Source: JBEBGV01 sp040081265 (GTDB lineage: Bacteria > Acidobacteriota > Vicinamibacteria > Vicinamibacterales > UBA2999). Taken from it: a stretch of DNA of 64,000 nucleotides. The notes beneath the pieces were generated by a model, which saw only the letters and a program-made list of their open reading frames with translations, was not told the origin of the DNA and ran no database searches. This document shows, piece by piece, positions 24,820 to 33,285 of the stretch; position 1 is the first letter of the stretch, and the number at the start of each line of letters is the position of its first letter. The translations under genes were made by a program, and so were the position numbers. The stretch is from the NCBI GenBank assembly GCA_040081265.1, contig JBEBGV010000014.1:1-64000 (forward strand), in the 5' to 3' direction.

Positions 24820-26330
24820 GCGTTACACCACTCGTTCACGAACTCACGCCGGCACCTGATCCGGCGCGCGCGTGCGAAGCACTCGAGGCCCTCCCGCATC
24901 GGGTGTTTCTCGACAGCGCCACGCCAGGCTCGCGACTGGGCCGCTACTCATTCCTGGCGGCCGATCCGGTCGCAGTCGTCTGGAGCAAACGCAGCCGGAC
25001 GGTCGTCACCGACGTCACGGGCGAGGACGCCGTCACCGTCTCCGACCCGATCGACATCGTCCGCCAATGGCTGGCGCCGTTCGCCGCCGAACCTGTCGAT
25101 GGACTTCCTCCGTTTCAGGGCGGCGTCGCCGGGTACATCGGATATGAGTTCGGACGCAGGCTCGAGCCGGTACCAGCAGCGCGCTACGACGACCTCAACG
25201 TCCCGGATCTGGTACTCGGACTCTATGACTGGGTGATCGCGTGGGACCACCGGTCGGGGCAGGCGTGGGTGATCTCGACCGGCATGCCAGTCACTGAGGA
25301 GGGTGCTCGTCGCCAACGTGCGCGCGAGCGACTCGACGTAGTTCTCGAGGTACTGGCGGGTCCTCCGGACCCGCCCTACGTACGGGGTGCAAACCCATCT
25401 GTAGGCCGGGTCCGAATGGACCCGGCGGCTCCTGCGGAGGCTCCGTCCTACGAGGTGGATGAACACCGGTTTGCCGATGCCGCGGGGCTGCGCTCGTCCT
25501 TCCCGCGCATGGGTTACATAGACGCGGTCGCCACCGTCCGCGAATACATCGCTGCTGGGGACGTCTTCCAGGCGAACCTGTCGCAGCGCTTCGAGACCCC
25601 GCTCGTCGATGATCCCTGGACGCTGTACGCGCGCCTGCGCGAGCGAAATGCCGCTCCGTTCGCCGCCTTTCTCGACTTCCCCGAGGTCACCATCCTGAGC
25701 GCATCGCCCGAACGATTTCTCAGGGTTGCGCCGGACGGATGGGTGGAAACGAGACCCATCAAGGGCACAAGGCCGCGGGGACTCGGCCCGGAGCACGACT
25801 TCCACCTGGGGCGGGAGCTGAGCGAGAGCACGAAGGACCAGGCTGAGAACCTGATGATCGTCGACCTGATGCGCAACGACCTGTCGCGCGTGTGCCGACC
25901 GGGATCGGTTCGGGTGTCGGAGCTGTTCGCGCTCGAGCACTACGCCACTGTCCACCATCTGGTCTCGACCGTCGTCGGACAACTGGCATCTGGCCAGGAC
26001 GCGCTGGCGCTGCTGACCGCCGCTTTCCCGGGAGGGTCGGTCACCGGCGCGCCGAAGATCCGCGCGCGCGAGATCATCGCGGAGCTCGAACCATCGGAGC
26101 GCGGAATCTACTGCGGCGCGATCGGCTATCTCAGCACGACCGGAGCGCTCGACACCAGCATCGCCATCCGCACGGCCGTGGCGAAGGACGGACGCCTGAC
26201 CTTCAGCGCAGGCGGCGGCGTTACGTTTCACTCGGATCCTGCTCAGGAATACCGCGAGACTCTCGACAAGGCCCATGGCATGATCGACAGCCTCGCGACC
26301 CCCGATGGTTCTGCTACTCGACAACCGTGA
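24816..26330 (+). CDS. pabB: Aminodeoxychorismate synthase component I-like (PabB)
   Basis: The 504-residue chorismate-binding enzyme would make 4-aminobenzoate precursor for H4MPT. C-terminal motifs include ETRPIKGTRPRG, SPERFL, AFPGGSVTGAPKIRA and AGGGVTFHSDP. The absence of a separate trpE-type cluster and the adjacency of pabA and mptG favour PabB over anthranilate synthase, although the two families are hard to tell apart by eye. GTG at 24816 overlaps the previous stop. Between about residues 180 and 210 the sequence GPPDPPYVRGANPSVGRVRM is encoded by two inserted REP-like elements. Confidence 0.9.
   Translation: MSVTPLVHELTPAPDPARACEALEALPHRVFLDSATPGSRLGRYSFLAADPVAVVWSKRSRTVVTDVTGEDAVTVSDPIDIVRQWLAPFAAEPVDGLPPFQGGVAGYIGYEFGRRLEPVPAARYDDLNVPDLVLGLYDWVIAWDHRSGQAWVISTGMPVTEEGARRQRARERLDVVLEVLAGPPDPPYVRGANPSVGRVRMDPAAPAEAPSYEVDEHRFADAAGLRSSFPRMGYIDAVATVREYIAAGDVFQANLSQRFETPLVDDPWTLYARLRERNAAPFAAFLDFPEVTILSASPERFLRVAPDGWVETRPIKGTRPRGLGPEHDFHLGRELSESTKDQAENLMIVDLMRNDLSRVCRPGSVRVSELFALEHYATVHHLVSTVVGQLASGQDALALLTAAFPGGSVTGAPKIRAREIIAELEPSERGIYCGAIGYLSTTGALDTSIAIRTAVAKDGRLTFSAGGGVTFHSDPAQEYRETLDKAHGMIDSLATPDGSATRQP
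25355..25426. repeat. Two GTAG-hairpin elements in frame inside pabB
   Basis: 25355-25383 is GGCGGGTCC, TCC, GGACCCGCC, CTACGTAC (minus orientation). 25401-25426 is GTAGGCCGGGTCC, GAAT, GGACCCGGC (plus orientation). Both are translated as part of pabB in the linker between its N-terminal and catalytic regions. Confidence 0.88.
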
Positions 26331-26916
26331 TTCGTTCGTCTACAACCTCGCTCGGTACGTGCGCGAGCTTGGCGACGAAGCGGTGGTCGTGAGGAGTGAT
26401 GAGGTCACGGTTGACGAAGTCGAAGCACTCGCGCCTCGACGCATCATCGTCTCTCCTGGACCGTGCACACCTGCGGAAGCAGGCGTCTCCACGGCGGTGA
26501 TCCAGCGGTTCGGCCACCGCATTCCGATTCTCGGGGTCTGTCTTGGCCATCAGTGCATCGCCATCGCATACGGCGGACGAGTGGTCCGTGCTGGCATGCC
26601 GGTGCACGGGCGCACATCGGGCATCAGTCACGACGGCACCAGCGTCTTCGTCGAGCTGCCCTCACCGATGCGCGCGACCCGGTACCACTCCCTGGTTATC
26701 GACCGGGCAACCCTTCCTGCCGCGCTCCGCGTCATCGCCAGCGCCGACGATGACGGCGAGATCATGGCGGTCGCCCACGTCGAGCATCCGGTGGTAGGTG
26801 TGCAGTTTCATCCCGAGTCTGCTGCCAGCGAGTGGGGCTACTCCCTCCTCGACGTGTTCCTGCACGGTCCAACCGGACGCCGGTTCATCGCCGGCGCCGA
26901 CGCGCTCGCCTCGTGA
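26305..26916 (+). CDS. pabA: Glutamine amidotransferase subunit PabA/TrpG
   Basis: The 203-residue class I glutamine amidotransferase has the nucleophile loop GVCLGHQ (Cys about 79) and the His-Glu pair in VQFHPES. It starts with LLLDNRDSFVYNLA. It would supply ammonia to the preceding PabB, whose end it overlaps by 26 bases. The pair most likely makes aminodeoxychorismate for H4MPT and folate. Confidence 0.92.
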   Translation: MVLLLDNRDSFVYNLARYVRELGDEAVVVRSDEVTVDEVEALAPRRIIVSPGPCTPAEAGVSTAVIQRFGHRIPILGVCLGHQCIAIAYGGRVVRAGMPVHGRTSGISHDGTSVFVELPSPMRATRYHSLVIDRATLPAALRVIASADDDGEIMAVAHVEHPVVGVQFHPESAASEWGYSLLDVFLHGPTGRRFIAGADALAS

Positions 26917-27482
26917 TCCTCGAAACCATCGTGACCACCGTGTCGGCCGATGGCGCCGTCAACTGCGCGCCCATGGGCGTGGAGTGGGGTGAAGAGACGA
27001 TCGTCCTCAAGCCGTTCCTCGATACGGCGACTTATCGCAACGTCGCGGCCACTGGCACGGCGGTCGTCAACCTGGTTGACGATGCGCGGGTGTTTGCGGA
27101 GACAGCGCTGGCCAGCCGGGTCTATCCAACCGAAGCCGCGCAGGTGGTGGCCGGGGCCGTGCTGGTGGACTGCTGTTCATGGCGTGAGCTGCGGCGCACG
27201 AGTGTGGACGCCACGCCTCCCCGCGCCCGCATCGAGATGCGCGTGGTGCACGCGGGCGTCCGCCGCGAGTTCATCGGATTCAACCGCGCCAGACACGCCG
27301 TGCTCGAAGCGACCATCTACGCAACGCGCATCCACTTGCTCGAGCCGGAGTTCATAGCGAGCGAGCTGACGCGCCTGCAGGTCATCGTCGACAAGACGGC
27401 CGGCCCTGAGGAGCGGGAAGCGATGGCGTTTGTGTCGGCTCACGTGCGCACCGCGCTGGCCAGCAGGACGAGCCGATCATGA
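26913..27482 (+). CDS. DUF447-family protein of H4MPT clusters
   Basis: The 189-residue protein matches DUF447, with ILETIVTTVSADG at the start and a flavin-reductase-like split-barrel core (VNCAPMGVEWG). Homologues are conserved in archaea and in bacterial C1 clusters and affect H4MPT-linked metabolism, but the reaction is unknown. GTG at 26913 overlaps the pabA stop by four bases, and its own stop overlaps mptG likewise. Confidence 0.86.
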   Translation: MILETIVTTVSADGAVNCAPMGVEWGEETIVLKPFLDTATYRNVAATGTAVVNLVDDARVFAETALASRVYPTEAAQVVAGAVLVDCCSWRELRRTSVDATPPRARIEMRVVHAGVRREFIGFNRARHAVLEATIYATRIHLLEPEFIASELTRLQVIVDKTAGPEEREAMAFVSAHVRTALASRTSRS

Positions 27483-28450
27483 GTGCCTCGCATGAGCGGG
27501 TATGGGTCGAAGCACACGCGCGACTGCACTTCGGCGTGCTCGATCTGGCTGGCTCCCGAGGTCGCAGGTTCGGCGGGATTGGAGCGCCCGCACCGGTTCC
27601 ACCGTTGCTGGTGTCGGCGTCGGCAGCGCCCTCCGGTGTCGTCTGCGAAGGCAACGACGCAGCCAGGGGGACCGCGTTCGCGCAACGGTTCCTGACCTAC
27701 CACGGCGTCACGGCCGGGGCCAGGTTGCAGGTGCACAGGAGCCTGCCGAGCCACGCCGGACTTGGTTCGGGCACGCAGCTGGCACTCAGCATCGCGCGCG
27801 CGCTGGCCGAAGTGTATGACCTCGACACCAGCGTCGAATCACTGGCCACCTCCGTTGGCCGCACTCGGCGTTCCGGGGTCGGCATGTGGGTGTTCGCGGG
27901 GGGCGGCTTTGTGCTCGAAGGCGGACGGGGAGCGAACACGCCCGTTGCCCCGCTTCTGGCGCGCATCGCTTTTCCTGAAGAGTGGCGATGTGTCGTGGCC
28001 GTCAGTGAGGGTGGAACCATGAGTGGCGCTGCGGAGGAATCGGCCTTCGACCAGCTACCCGCCCCGCCGGCGGGCGAGGCGGAACGCGTCGCACACCACG
28101 TTCTGATGGCGCTGCTTCCGGCGCTCGTCGAGGCTGATCTGACCGCGTTCGGCTGCGCCCTTGCGGAGATTCAGCAGATCACCGGACAGTGGTTTGCGCC
28201 CGCCCAGGGTGGGACGTTCTCCGCCGCGAGCCGGGAGCTCATAGAGGAACTGCGCCATCTCGGTGCTCACGGCGTCGGGCAGAGTTCCTGGGGTCCGACC
28301 GTCTACGGCATCGTTTCTGGAGACGACCAGGCAGGGGCTGTGGTGGAGGGACTACGGGCGCAGGTCGGCCCGGACGTCACTCTATTCGCCGGGCCCTTCC
28401 CTACAGGTGGAACGCGCGTCTGGCGCGAGCCCAGCGCTGCGGCTGAGTAG
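27479..28450 (+). CDS. mptG: Beta-ribofuranosylaminobenzene 5'-phosphate synthase (MptG)
   Basis: This 323-residue protein has the GHMP-kinase fold of RFAP synthase. Characteristic segments are ARLHFGVLDLAGSRGRRFGG, SLPSHAGLGSGTQLALSIA (phosphate loop) and GQSSWGPTVYG near the end. It joins 4-aminobenzoate (or a derivative) to PRPP with loss of CO2, the committed step of H4MPT. The gene closes the C1 island and follows pabBA, which makes the substrate. Confidence 0.93.
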   Translation: MSASHERVWVEAHARLHFGVLDLAGSRGRRFGGIGAPAPVPPLLVSASAAPSGVVCEGNDAARGTAFAQRFLTYHGVTAGARLQVHRSLPSHAGLGSGTQLALSIARALAEVYDLDTSVESLATSVGRTRRSGVGMWVFAGGGFVLEGGRGANTPVAPLLARIAFPEEWRCVVAVSEGGTMSGAAEESAFDQLPAPPAGEAERVAHHVLMALLPALVEADLTAFGCALAEIQQITGQWFAPAQGGTFSAASRELIEELRHLGAHGVGQSSWGPTVYGIVSGDDQAGAVVEGLRAQVGPDVTLFAGPFPTGGTRVWREPSAAAE

Positions 28451-28481
28451 GGCGCAACGATATACTCGCTACGAGGACACA

Positions 28482-28730
28482 ATGGCAAAGAAGTACGACG
28501 TGATGCAGGATGCAGCCGTGACGGTTGGTCGAATGCTGGGCACGGCAGCAGGAACAGCCACCAAGCTGAAGAAGAAGGCCGCAAAGCAGGCGAAGGTGGT
28601 GGTCAAGAAGGCCAAGGCTGTCGCGAAGACGACAACCAGGAAGGTTGCCGTCGTTCGCAAGCGCGCCAAGACAGCGCAGGCGTCCGTGCGCAAGGTGATC
28701 AAGAAGGCCAGGAAGGCCAGCGGGCGGTAA
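28482..28730 (+). CDS. Lysine-rich histone H1-like small protein
   Basis: The 82-residue protein starts MAKKYDVMQDAAVTVGR and then is almost entirely Lys/Ala/Val, with repeats such as KKAAKQAKVVVKKAKAV. Composition resembles histone H1-like bacterial DNA-binding proteins, but no folded domain is seen. It could be a nucleoid protein or a ribosome-associated basic protein. It ends one base before the convergent VOC gene. Confidence 0.75.
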   Translation: MAKKYDVMQDAAVTVGRMLGTAAGTATKLKKKAAKQAKVVVKKAKAVAKTTTRKVAVVRKRAKTAQASVRKVIKKARKASGR

Positions 28731-29597
28731 CTACAGTCCCGCGAGCCCCTCGGTCAGCTCAACGTACGTGCCCCACGGATCGGTGAAGAACGCGACCGCC
28801 AGACCGGTCGGTGTCTTCCTGTAGGGCACGTCGAACTTCACGCCGCTCGCCGCGAGTTTCGCGCAGAAGGCTTCGAGGTTGGCGACTTCGAAGCCGATAT
28901 GGTCGAGCGTTCGCCCCCTGGTCGGCACGACCGGGCCAGGGCCTGCCGCATCCGAAAAATTGAGATTGATGCCGGGCACGTCTGCCGCCGCATAGCGGAG
29001 GCGGATGCCGGGCACAGCACCGAAGCGCTGGACGTACCAGTCCTGGGCAGCCTTGTCCACGCCTGCAGGCAGATAGAAGTGCAGGTGGTGCGTGGCGATG
29101 TTCCCCACCATCGGCCGGTTGTGACGCTCAGCGGCATCGTCTGCACGACCCGGATCGAGTTTGAAGCCCACCTGGTTGGCGTTCTCCTCGAACACCTCCA
29201 CGTGATCGCCTGACGGCAAATCCACGTTGCCGCCGCCGGGCCGTTCCGGCGCTGTGCGCACGGTGAATCCCGCCGCCTCGAGCTGCTTGAACGACTTCAC
29301 GCGGAACGACATGTGCCCCACTGAGGTTCCATCGCCCGACTCACGCTTCTCGCTTGGCGTGAGCAGGATGAGGACGCCTGGCATCTTCAGGACCTCGCTC
29401 GTCCCGAGCTTCCCGCCGGCAGTTGCCCCAAGCGCGAGCCAGGCCTTGCGGTTGGCTTCGACGTCGGCGACATAGAAGTGGAGGTGCCCCATCGCCACCC
29501 CGGCGGCGTTTGGCCGGGCCAGCTGGGCCTCGGCGGCGCCAGCCAGGAGCAGAAAGGAGAGGACCGTCAGGACCCGCAGCATCAGCATGCGGCGCAT
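28731..29597 (-). CDS. Exported two-domain VOC (glyoxalase-fold) protein
   Basis: The 288-residue product has a hydrophobic N-terminal signal peptide (LTVLSFLLLAGAAEAQ). Two vicinal-oxygen-chelate modules follow: one from GHLHFYVADV to about residue 155, and one from HHLHFYLPAGV to the end. The second ends in FTDPWGTYVELTEG, giving a metal-site Glu. Substrate is unknown. The longer open frame upstream is an antisense shadow of the radical SAM gene; I start at 29597. Confidence 0.82.
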   Translation of the reverse strand: MRRMLMLRVLTVLSFLLLAGAAEAQLARPNAAGVAMGHLHFYVADVEANRKAWLALGATAGGKLGTSEVLKMPGVLILLTPSEKRESGDGTSVGHMSFRVKSFKQLEAAGFTVRTAPERPGGGNVDLPSGDHVEVFEENANQVGFKLDPGRADDAAERHNRPMVGNIATHHLHFYLPAGVDKAAQDWYVQRFGAVPGIRLRYAAADVPGINLNFSDAAGPGPVVPTRGRTLDHIGFEVANLEAFCAKLAASGVKFDVPYRKTPTGLAVAFFTDPWGTYVELTEGLAGL

Positions 29598-29720
29598 CTT
29601 ACGCCAGAAGGGACCCCGGCTGCCGCCCCTTCGGCGGCCCACGCGTATCTTTATTAATGGAAAATAATGAATCTGACCTCTTAAACCGATAAAATATCGA
29701 GGCTTCTGGCCCCTCAATCG
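29598..29720. promoter_or_regulatory. AT-rich divergent intergenic region
   Basis: Bases about 29648-29700 are unusually AT-rich for this window. They contain the inverted repeat CGATA-AAA-TATCG at 29687-29699. The region lies between the VOC gene and the radical SAM gene and probably holds promoters for one or both. No convincing -35/-10 pair could be fixed. Confidence 0.4.
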
Positions 29721-31856
29721 ATGACAACCGTTACGTTCGCGGACCTGACCCACACAGGTCTGGGGGTCTCTGCCAACAACAATCCCCTGGCCGTTGGCTA
29801 TATCGCGGCGTACGCGAAGGCTCACCTCGGCAGGGCAATCGAACCGAAGCTCTTCAAGTATCCGGACGCACTCTCGACCTGGCTGGCCTCCAACACACCA
29901 CGGATGGCCTGCTTTACCAACTACATGTGGAACGAGCACCTGTCCTGTGCCTTTGCCCGGCAGATCAAGACCCACCTGCCTGGCGTGGTGACCGTGATGG
30001 GCGGCCCCAACTACCCGCTCGACCACGAGGAGCAACGCGCCTATCTCGAGCGTCACCCGGAGATCGACTTCTTCGTCGATGGCGAGGGCGAGGTCCCGTT
30101 CGTCGCACTCTTCACGGCATTGGCCGACGTCGGCTTCGATGCGGACATCCTGCGCCAGCATGGCACCCGTGTCCCCGGCGTGCACTACGTGTTCAACGAC
30201 GCCTTCGTCAGGACGGAACCGGCTGCCCGAGTGCTCGACCTCGACGACACTTTGCCCTCGCCGTACACGAGCGGACTGCTCGACGACTTCTTCGACGACA
30301 AACTGTCGCCGATGATGCAGACCTCGCGCGGGTGCCCGTACTCGTGCACCTTCTGCCACGACGGCATCGCCTACATGAACAAGACGCGTGCCTTCTCGCT
30401 GGCTCGCGTCGAAGAGGAGCTGCGTTATATCGAAGCGCGAGTCAAAACGCCAACGCTTCAGCTCGCAGATCTGAACTGGGGCATGTTCCCCGGCGACGTC
30501 CAGACCGCCCACATGATCAACGACACTCGTCGGCGATCGGGCTGGCCGCGCAACGTCATGGTCGCGACCGCCAAGAACCAGAAGGACCGCATCGTCGAGA
30601 TGTCTCGCATTCTTGGCGACGTGCTGCAGGTCGGTGCGTCGGTGCAGTCCACCGATGCCGATGTCCTCAAGGACGTCAAGCGCACCAACATCAGTCTCGA
30701 TGCGGTGACGAAGATGACAACGGGCGCGCTGAACGGGCACACCGGCTCGTTCACCGAAATCATCCTGGGACTGCCTGGTGATACCAAGGCGAAGCACATC
30801 AAGTCGGTCTACGACATGCTCGATGCCGGCGTGCAGGATGTGCGCCTGTTCCAGTTCATCCTGTTGCCGGGCACCGAGGCCGCCAACGCGGCCAGCCGCA
30901 AGAAATACGGCTACGTCACCGGGTTCCGGGCGTTGTCGCGGTGCTTCGGCCGCTATGAGTTGCTCGGTGACCCGGTCGAGGTGGCCGAAGTGCAGGAAAT
31001 CTGCCTCGGCACGAACACAATGCCGCGGGCCGACTACGACGATTGCCGCGCCTTCGATCTGACGGTGGCCATCTTCAACAACGGCGGCGTCGTGAAGGAG
31101 TTCTTCCGGCTCGGTGAGTCGCTGGGAGTCCCTCGGTCAACCGTGCTGCAGCACATTGCGCGCCTCGCCGGACGCTCGGCTCCGCTTCGTCACCTGTATG
31201 ACGAACTGCGCGAGCAGGAGGCACGGAACTTCTTCTCGACCCACGCTGAGCTCGACGCGTTCCTGGCGCAACCAGGGACGATGGACCGCTACCTGGCGGG
31301 AGAGTTCGGCGTCAACCACGTATATCGCGCACGAACGATTGCGCTGCTGTCGCACTTTGAGACCATTGCCAGCATCGCGCACGACGCGGTACGGCATGCG
31401 CTTGAAGAGCAGGGCTGCCTCGACCCGACGATCGAGGACTACCTGCGTGAACTGCACCAGGTGGCGATCGCGAGAAAGACCAACCTGACCGCGCTGGACG
31501 CGGAGATCGCGCTCCGGCTGCACTTCGACTTCCGGGCATTGCAGGAGGCCGATTACCTGGCTGACCCGCATCAGGCGACGATTCCTGACGGAGTGCAGTT
31601 TGTGGTGCGGCATAGCGATGCGCAGCGTCGAGACTTGATCCGCTACTTCGCGCAGTATGGCGAGGGACGTGTTGGCGTGGAGCAATTCATCCAGCGCAAC
31701 GACTCGCACCTGAGCGCCGTGCTCTACCGCTCGGTCGAGTACGGCGAGCCATTCTCCGGCACCCACTTCGATGCCCCTGTCGAGGTCCCTGCGGCGGTGT
31801 CTGCGTCATCACCCGCGCGCCCGCGCGTCCTCTGGGCCCGCGCGAGCCGTACGTAG
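29721..31856 (+). CDS. B12-binding-domain radical SAM protein
   Basis: The 711-residue protein has an N-terminal cobalamin-binding-like Rossmann region (GGPNYPLDHEEQ near residue 94), then a radical SAM core with the CPYSCTFC cluster motif (about residues 204-211), and a helical C-terminus (400-711) without recognised motifs. It cleaves S-adenosylmethionine to initiate radical chemistry; the product is unknown. No coupled gene lies downstream. The stop codon TAG is part of a GTACGTAG repeat, giving a short ASRT tail. Confidence 0.85.
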   Translation: MTTVTFADLTHTGLGVSANNNPLAVGYIAAYAKAHLGRAIEPKLFKYPDALSTWLASNTPRMACFTNYMWNEHLSCAFARQIKTHLPGVVTVMGGPNYPLDHEEQRAYLERHPEIDFFVDGEGEVPFVALFTALADVGFDADILRQHGTRVPGVHYVFNDAFVRTEPAARVLDLDDTLPSPYTSGLLDDFFDDKLSPMMQTSRGCPYSCTFCHDGIAYMNKTRAFSLARVEEELRYIEARVKTPTLQLADLNWGMFPGDVQTAHMINDTRRRSGWPRNVMVATAKNQKDRIVEMSRILGDVLQVGASVQSTDADVLKDVKRTNISLDAVTKMTTGALNGHTGSFTEIILGLPGDTKAKHIKSVYDMLDAGVQDVRLFQFILLPGTEAANAASRKKYGYVTGFRALSRCFGRYELLGDPVEVAEVQEICLGTNTMPRADYDDCRAFDLTVAIFNNGGVVKEFFRLGESLGVPRSTVLQHIARLAGRSAPLRHLYDELREQEARNFFSTHAELDAFLAQPGTMDRYLAGEFGVNHVYRARTIALLSHFETIASIAHDAVRHALEEQGCLDPTIEDYLRELHQVAIARKTNLTALDAEIALRLHFDFRALQEADYLADPHQATIPDGVQFVVRHSDAQRRDLIRYFAQYGEGRVGVEQFIQRNDSHLSAVLYRSVEYGEPFSGTHFDAPVEVPAAVSASSPARPRVLWARASRT

Positions 31857-31877
31857 GGCGGGTCGGAACGACCCGCC
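31849..31877 (+). repeat. GTAG-hairpin element supplying a stop codon
   Basis: GTACGTAG, GGCGGGTCG, GAA, CGACCCGCC forms a GTAG-headed hairpin with GGTCG/CGACC arms. The TAG at 31854-31856 is the stop of the radical SAM gene. Confidence 0.85.
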
Positions 31878-31889
31878 GTTCCCCCTACA

Positions 31890-33149
31890 TCAATACGACC
31901 GCTTCAAGCGGGGGCTGACCAGCGTCGCAATCACCAGATCCCCGCTCACGTTGACCGCGCTGCGGCACATGTCAAGGAACCGATCGACGCCCAGAATGAG
32001 TCCCATCCCTTCGGCCGGGATGCCCACAGATTGCGCGACGATCAGCACCATCGGGAGCGATCCGCCGGGCACGCCAGCGGTGCCCACGCCGGCCAGGATC
32101 GACATCAGCATCACGCGCACCTGCTGCCCGATCGTCAGATCAAGGCCGTAGACCTGCGCCAGGAACAGCACGGTCACGCCCTCAAACAGTGCGGTCCCGT
32201 TCTGGTTGGCCGTCGAGCCCACCGTCAGCGCAAACCGCGCGATGCGAGGAGGCAGGTGGAGCTTGGTCTCTGCCACCTCGATGGAGAGCGGCAACGTCGC
32301 ATTGGATGACGCCGTCGAGAACGCATAGAGGTAGACGTCTCGACATTGCCTGAAGAACTCGATTGGGGACCGCGCGGCAAAGACGCGAATGGCAACCCCG
32401 TAGACGACAAACTGCTGGATGAGTAATCCCACGACCACGGTCACCACATACAGCAGCACGGCCGCAAAGACGGTGCTGCCGAACGTGAGCGTGGTGTTCA
32501 GGATGATGGCGAACACGGCGATCGGCGAGAACCGCATCGCGAAGTGGACGATGCGCATGCAGGCGTCGAAGATCTGTTCGAGCACCTCGACGATGACCGG
32601 CCGTTGATCGTTCTTGAGCGGCATGGCACTGATCGCCAGCCCGAAGACGAGCGCGAACACCATGAACGGCAGCATTTCGCCGTCGAGCGCGCGGACGGCA
32701 GAGTCGAGCGGGTTGCGCGGGATGAGTTCCACGATCGTCTGGCTGACCGAACGGGCAGCTGCAGCGCTGGCTTCGATCGACTGGACACTCTGCGCCGGGA
32801 TCAGCGCGCGGTCGATGCGCGCGCCAGGGCGAATCAGGTTCACCATGCCCACGGCGATGACGACCGATAGCGTGCTGAGGAGCACCGTGTAGACCAACGT
32901 GCGGCCAGCGACGCCCTTCAGGTCGTGCCCACGCCCGAGCTCGTAGACACCGATGGCCAGTGCGGAGAAGACCATTGGGACGACGATCATGAAGATCGTG
33001 CGCAGGAACAGCTGCCCGATCGGCTGGAGCAGGTTGACCGTCGTCCAGGCGAGCCAGGGCGTGGCCGCCTGATCGTGCAGAACGAGGCCCAGCACAGCGC
33101 CCGCCACGAGGGCGAGCAGGAGTCGGGTGTGCAGTTTCACGGGGCTCAT
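31890..33149 (-). CDS. Dicarboxylate/amino acid:cation symporter (DAACS)
   Basis: The 419-residue membrane protein has the glutamate/dicarboxylate transporter features. These are the serine-rich SSNATLPLSIEV re-entrant segment, GSTANQNGTALFEGV, and the C-terminal NVSGDLVIATLV. About eight hydrophobic helices are visible. It would import dicarboxylates or acidic amino acids with Na+ or H+. It is convergent with the radical SAM gene and followed by repeat-rich DNA. Confidence 0.92.
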   Translation of the reverse strand: MSPVKLHTRLLLALVAGAVLGLVLHDQAATPWLAWTTVNLLQPIGQLFLRTIFMIVVPMVFSALAIGVYELGRGHDLKGVAGRTLVYTVLLSTLSVVIAVGMVNLIRPGARIDRALIPAQSVQSIEASAAAARSVSQTIVELIPRNPLDSAVRALDGEMLPFMVFALVFGLAISAMPLKNDQRPVIVEVLEQIFDACMRIVHFAMRFSPIAVFAIILNTTLTFGSTVFAAVLLYVVTVVVGLLIQQFVVYGVAIRVFAARSPIEFFRQCRDVYLYAFSTASSNATLPLSIEVAETKLHLPPRIARFALTVGSTANQNGTALFEGVTVLFLAQVYGLDLTIGQQVRVMLMSILAGVGTAGVPGGSLPMVLIVAQSVGIPAEGMGLILGVDRFLDMCRSAVNVSGDLVIATLVSPRLKRSY

Positions 33150-33184
33150 GCTACTAGACAGTAGGCGGTAGGCAGTAGGCGGCG

Positions 33185-33243
33185 GTACGTAGGCCGGGTC
33201 CGACCTGTCCGCCGTAGCTCCAGCGAAGGCGGAAGGACCCGGC
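33185..33243 (+). repeat. Composite GTAG-hairpin element in simple-repeat DNA
   Basis: GTACGTAGGCCGGGTCC is matched by a distal GGACCCGGC after an insert holding GTCCGCCGTAGC and GCGAAGGCGG. Around it (33157-33260) short GGCAGTAGGCGGTA units are repeated. The long insert form recurs at 22972 and 45362. Confidence 0.8.
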
Positions 33244-33285
33244 GGGCAGTAGGCGGTAGGCGACCGACAGTGTCAACATCTGGAG

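Noticed and set aside
24816..26330. Anthranilate synthase (TrpE)
   Set aside because: Sequence alone cannot exclude it, but the surrounding pterin and mptG genes and lack of trp genes make PabB more likely.
28731..30797. 688-residue reading frame on the minus strand
   Set aside because: Its first 400 residues are the antisense shadow of the radical SAM gene. The VOC protein starts with its signal peptide at 29597.
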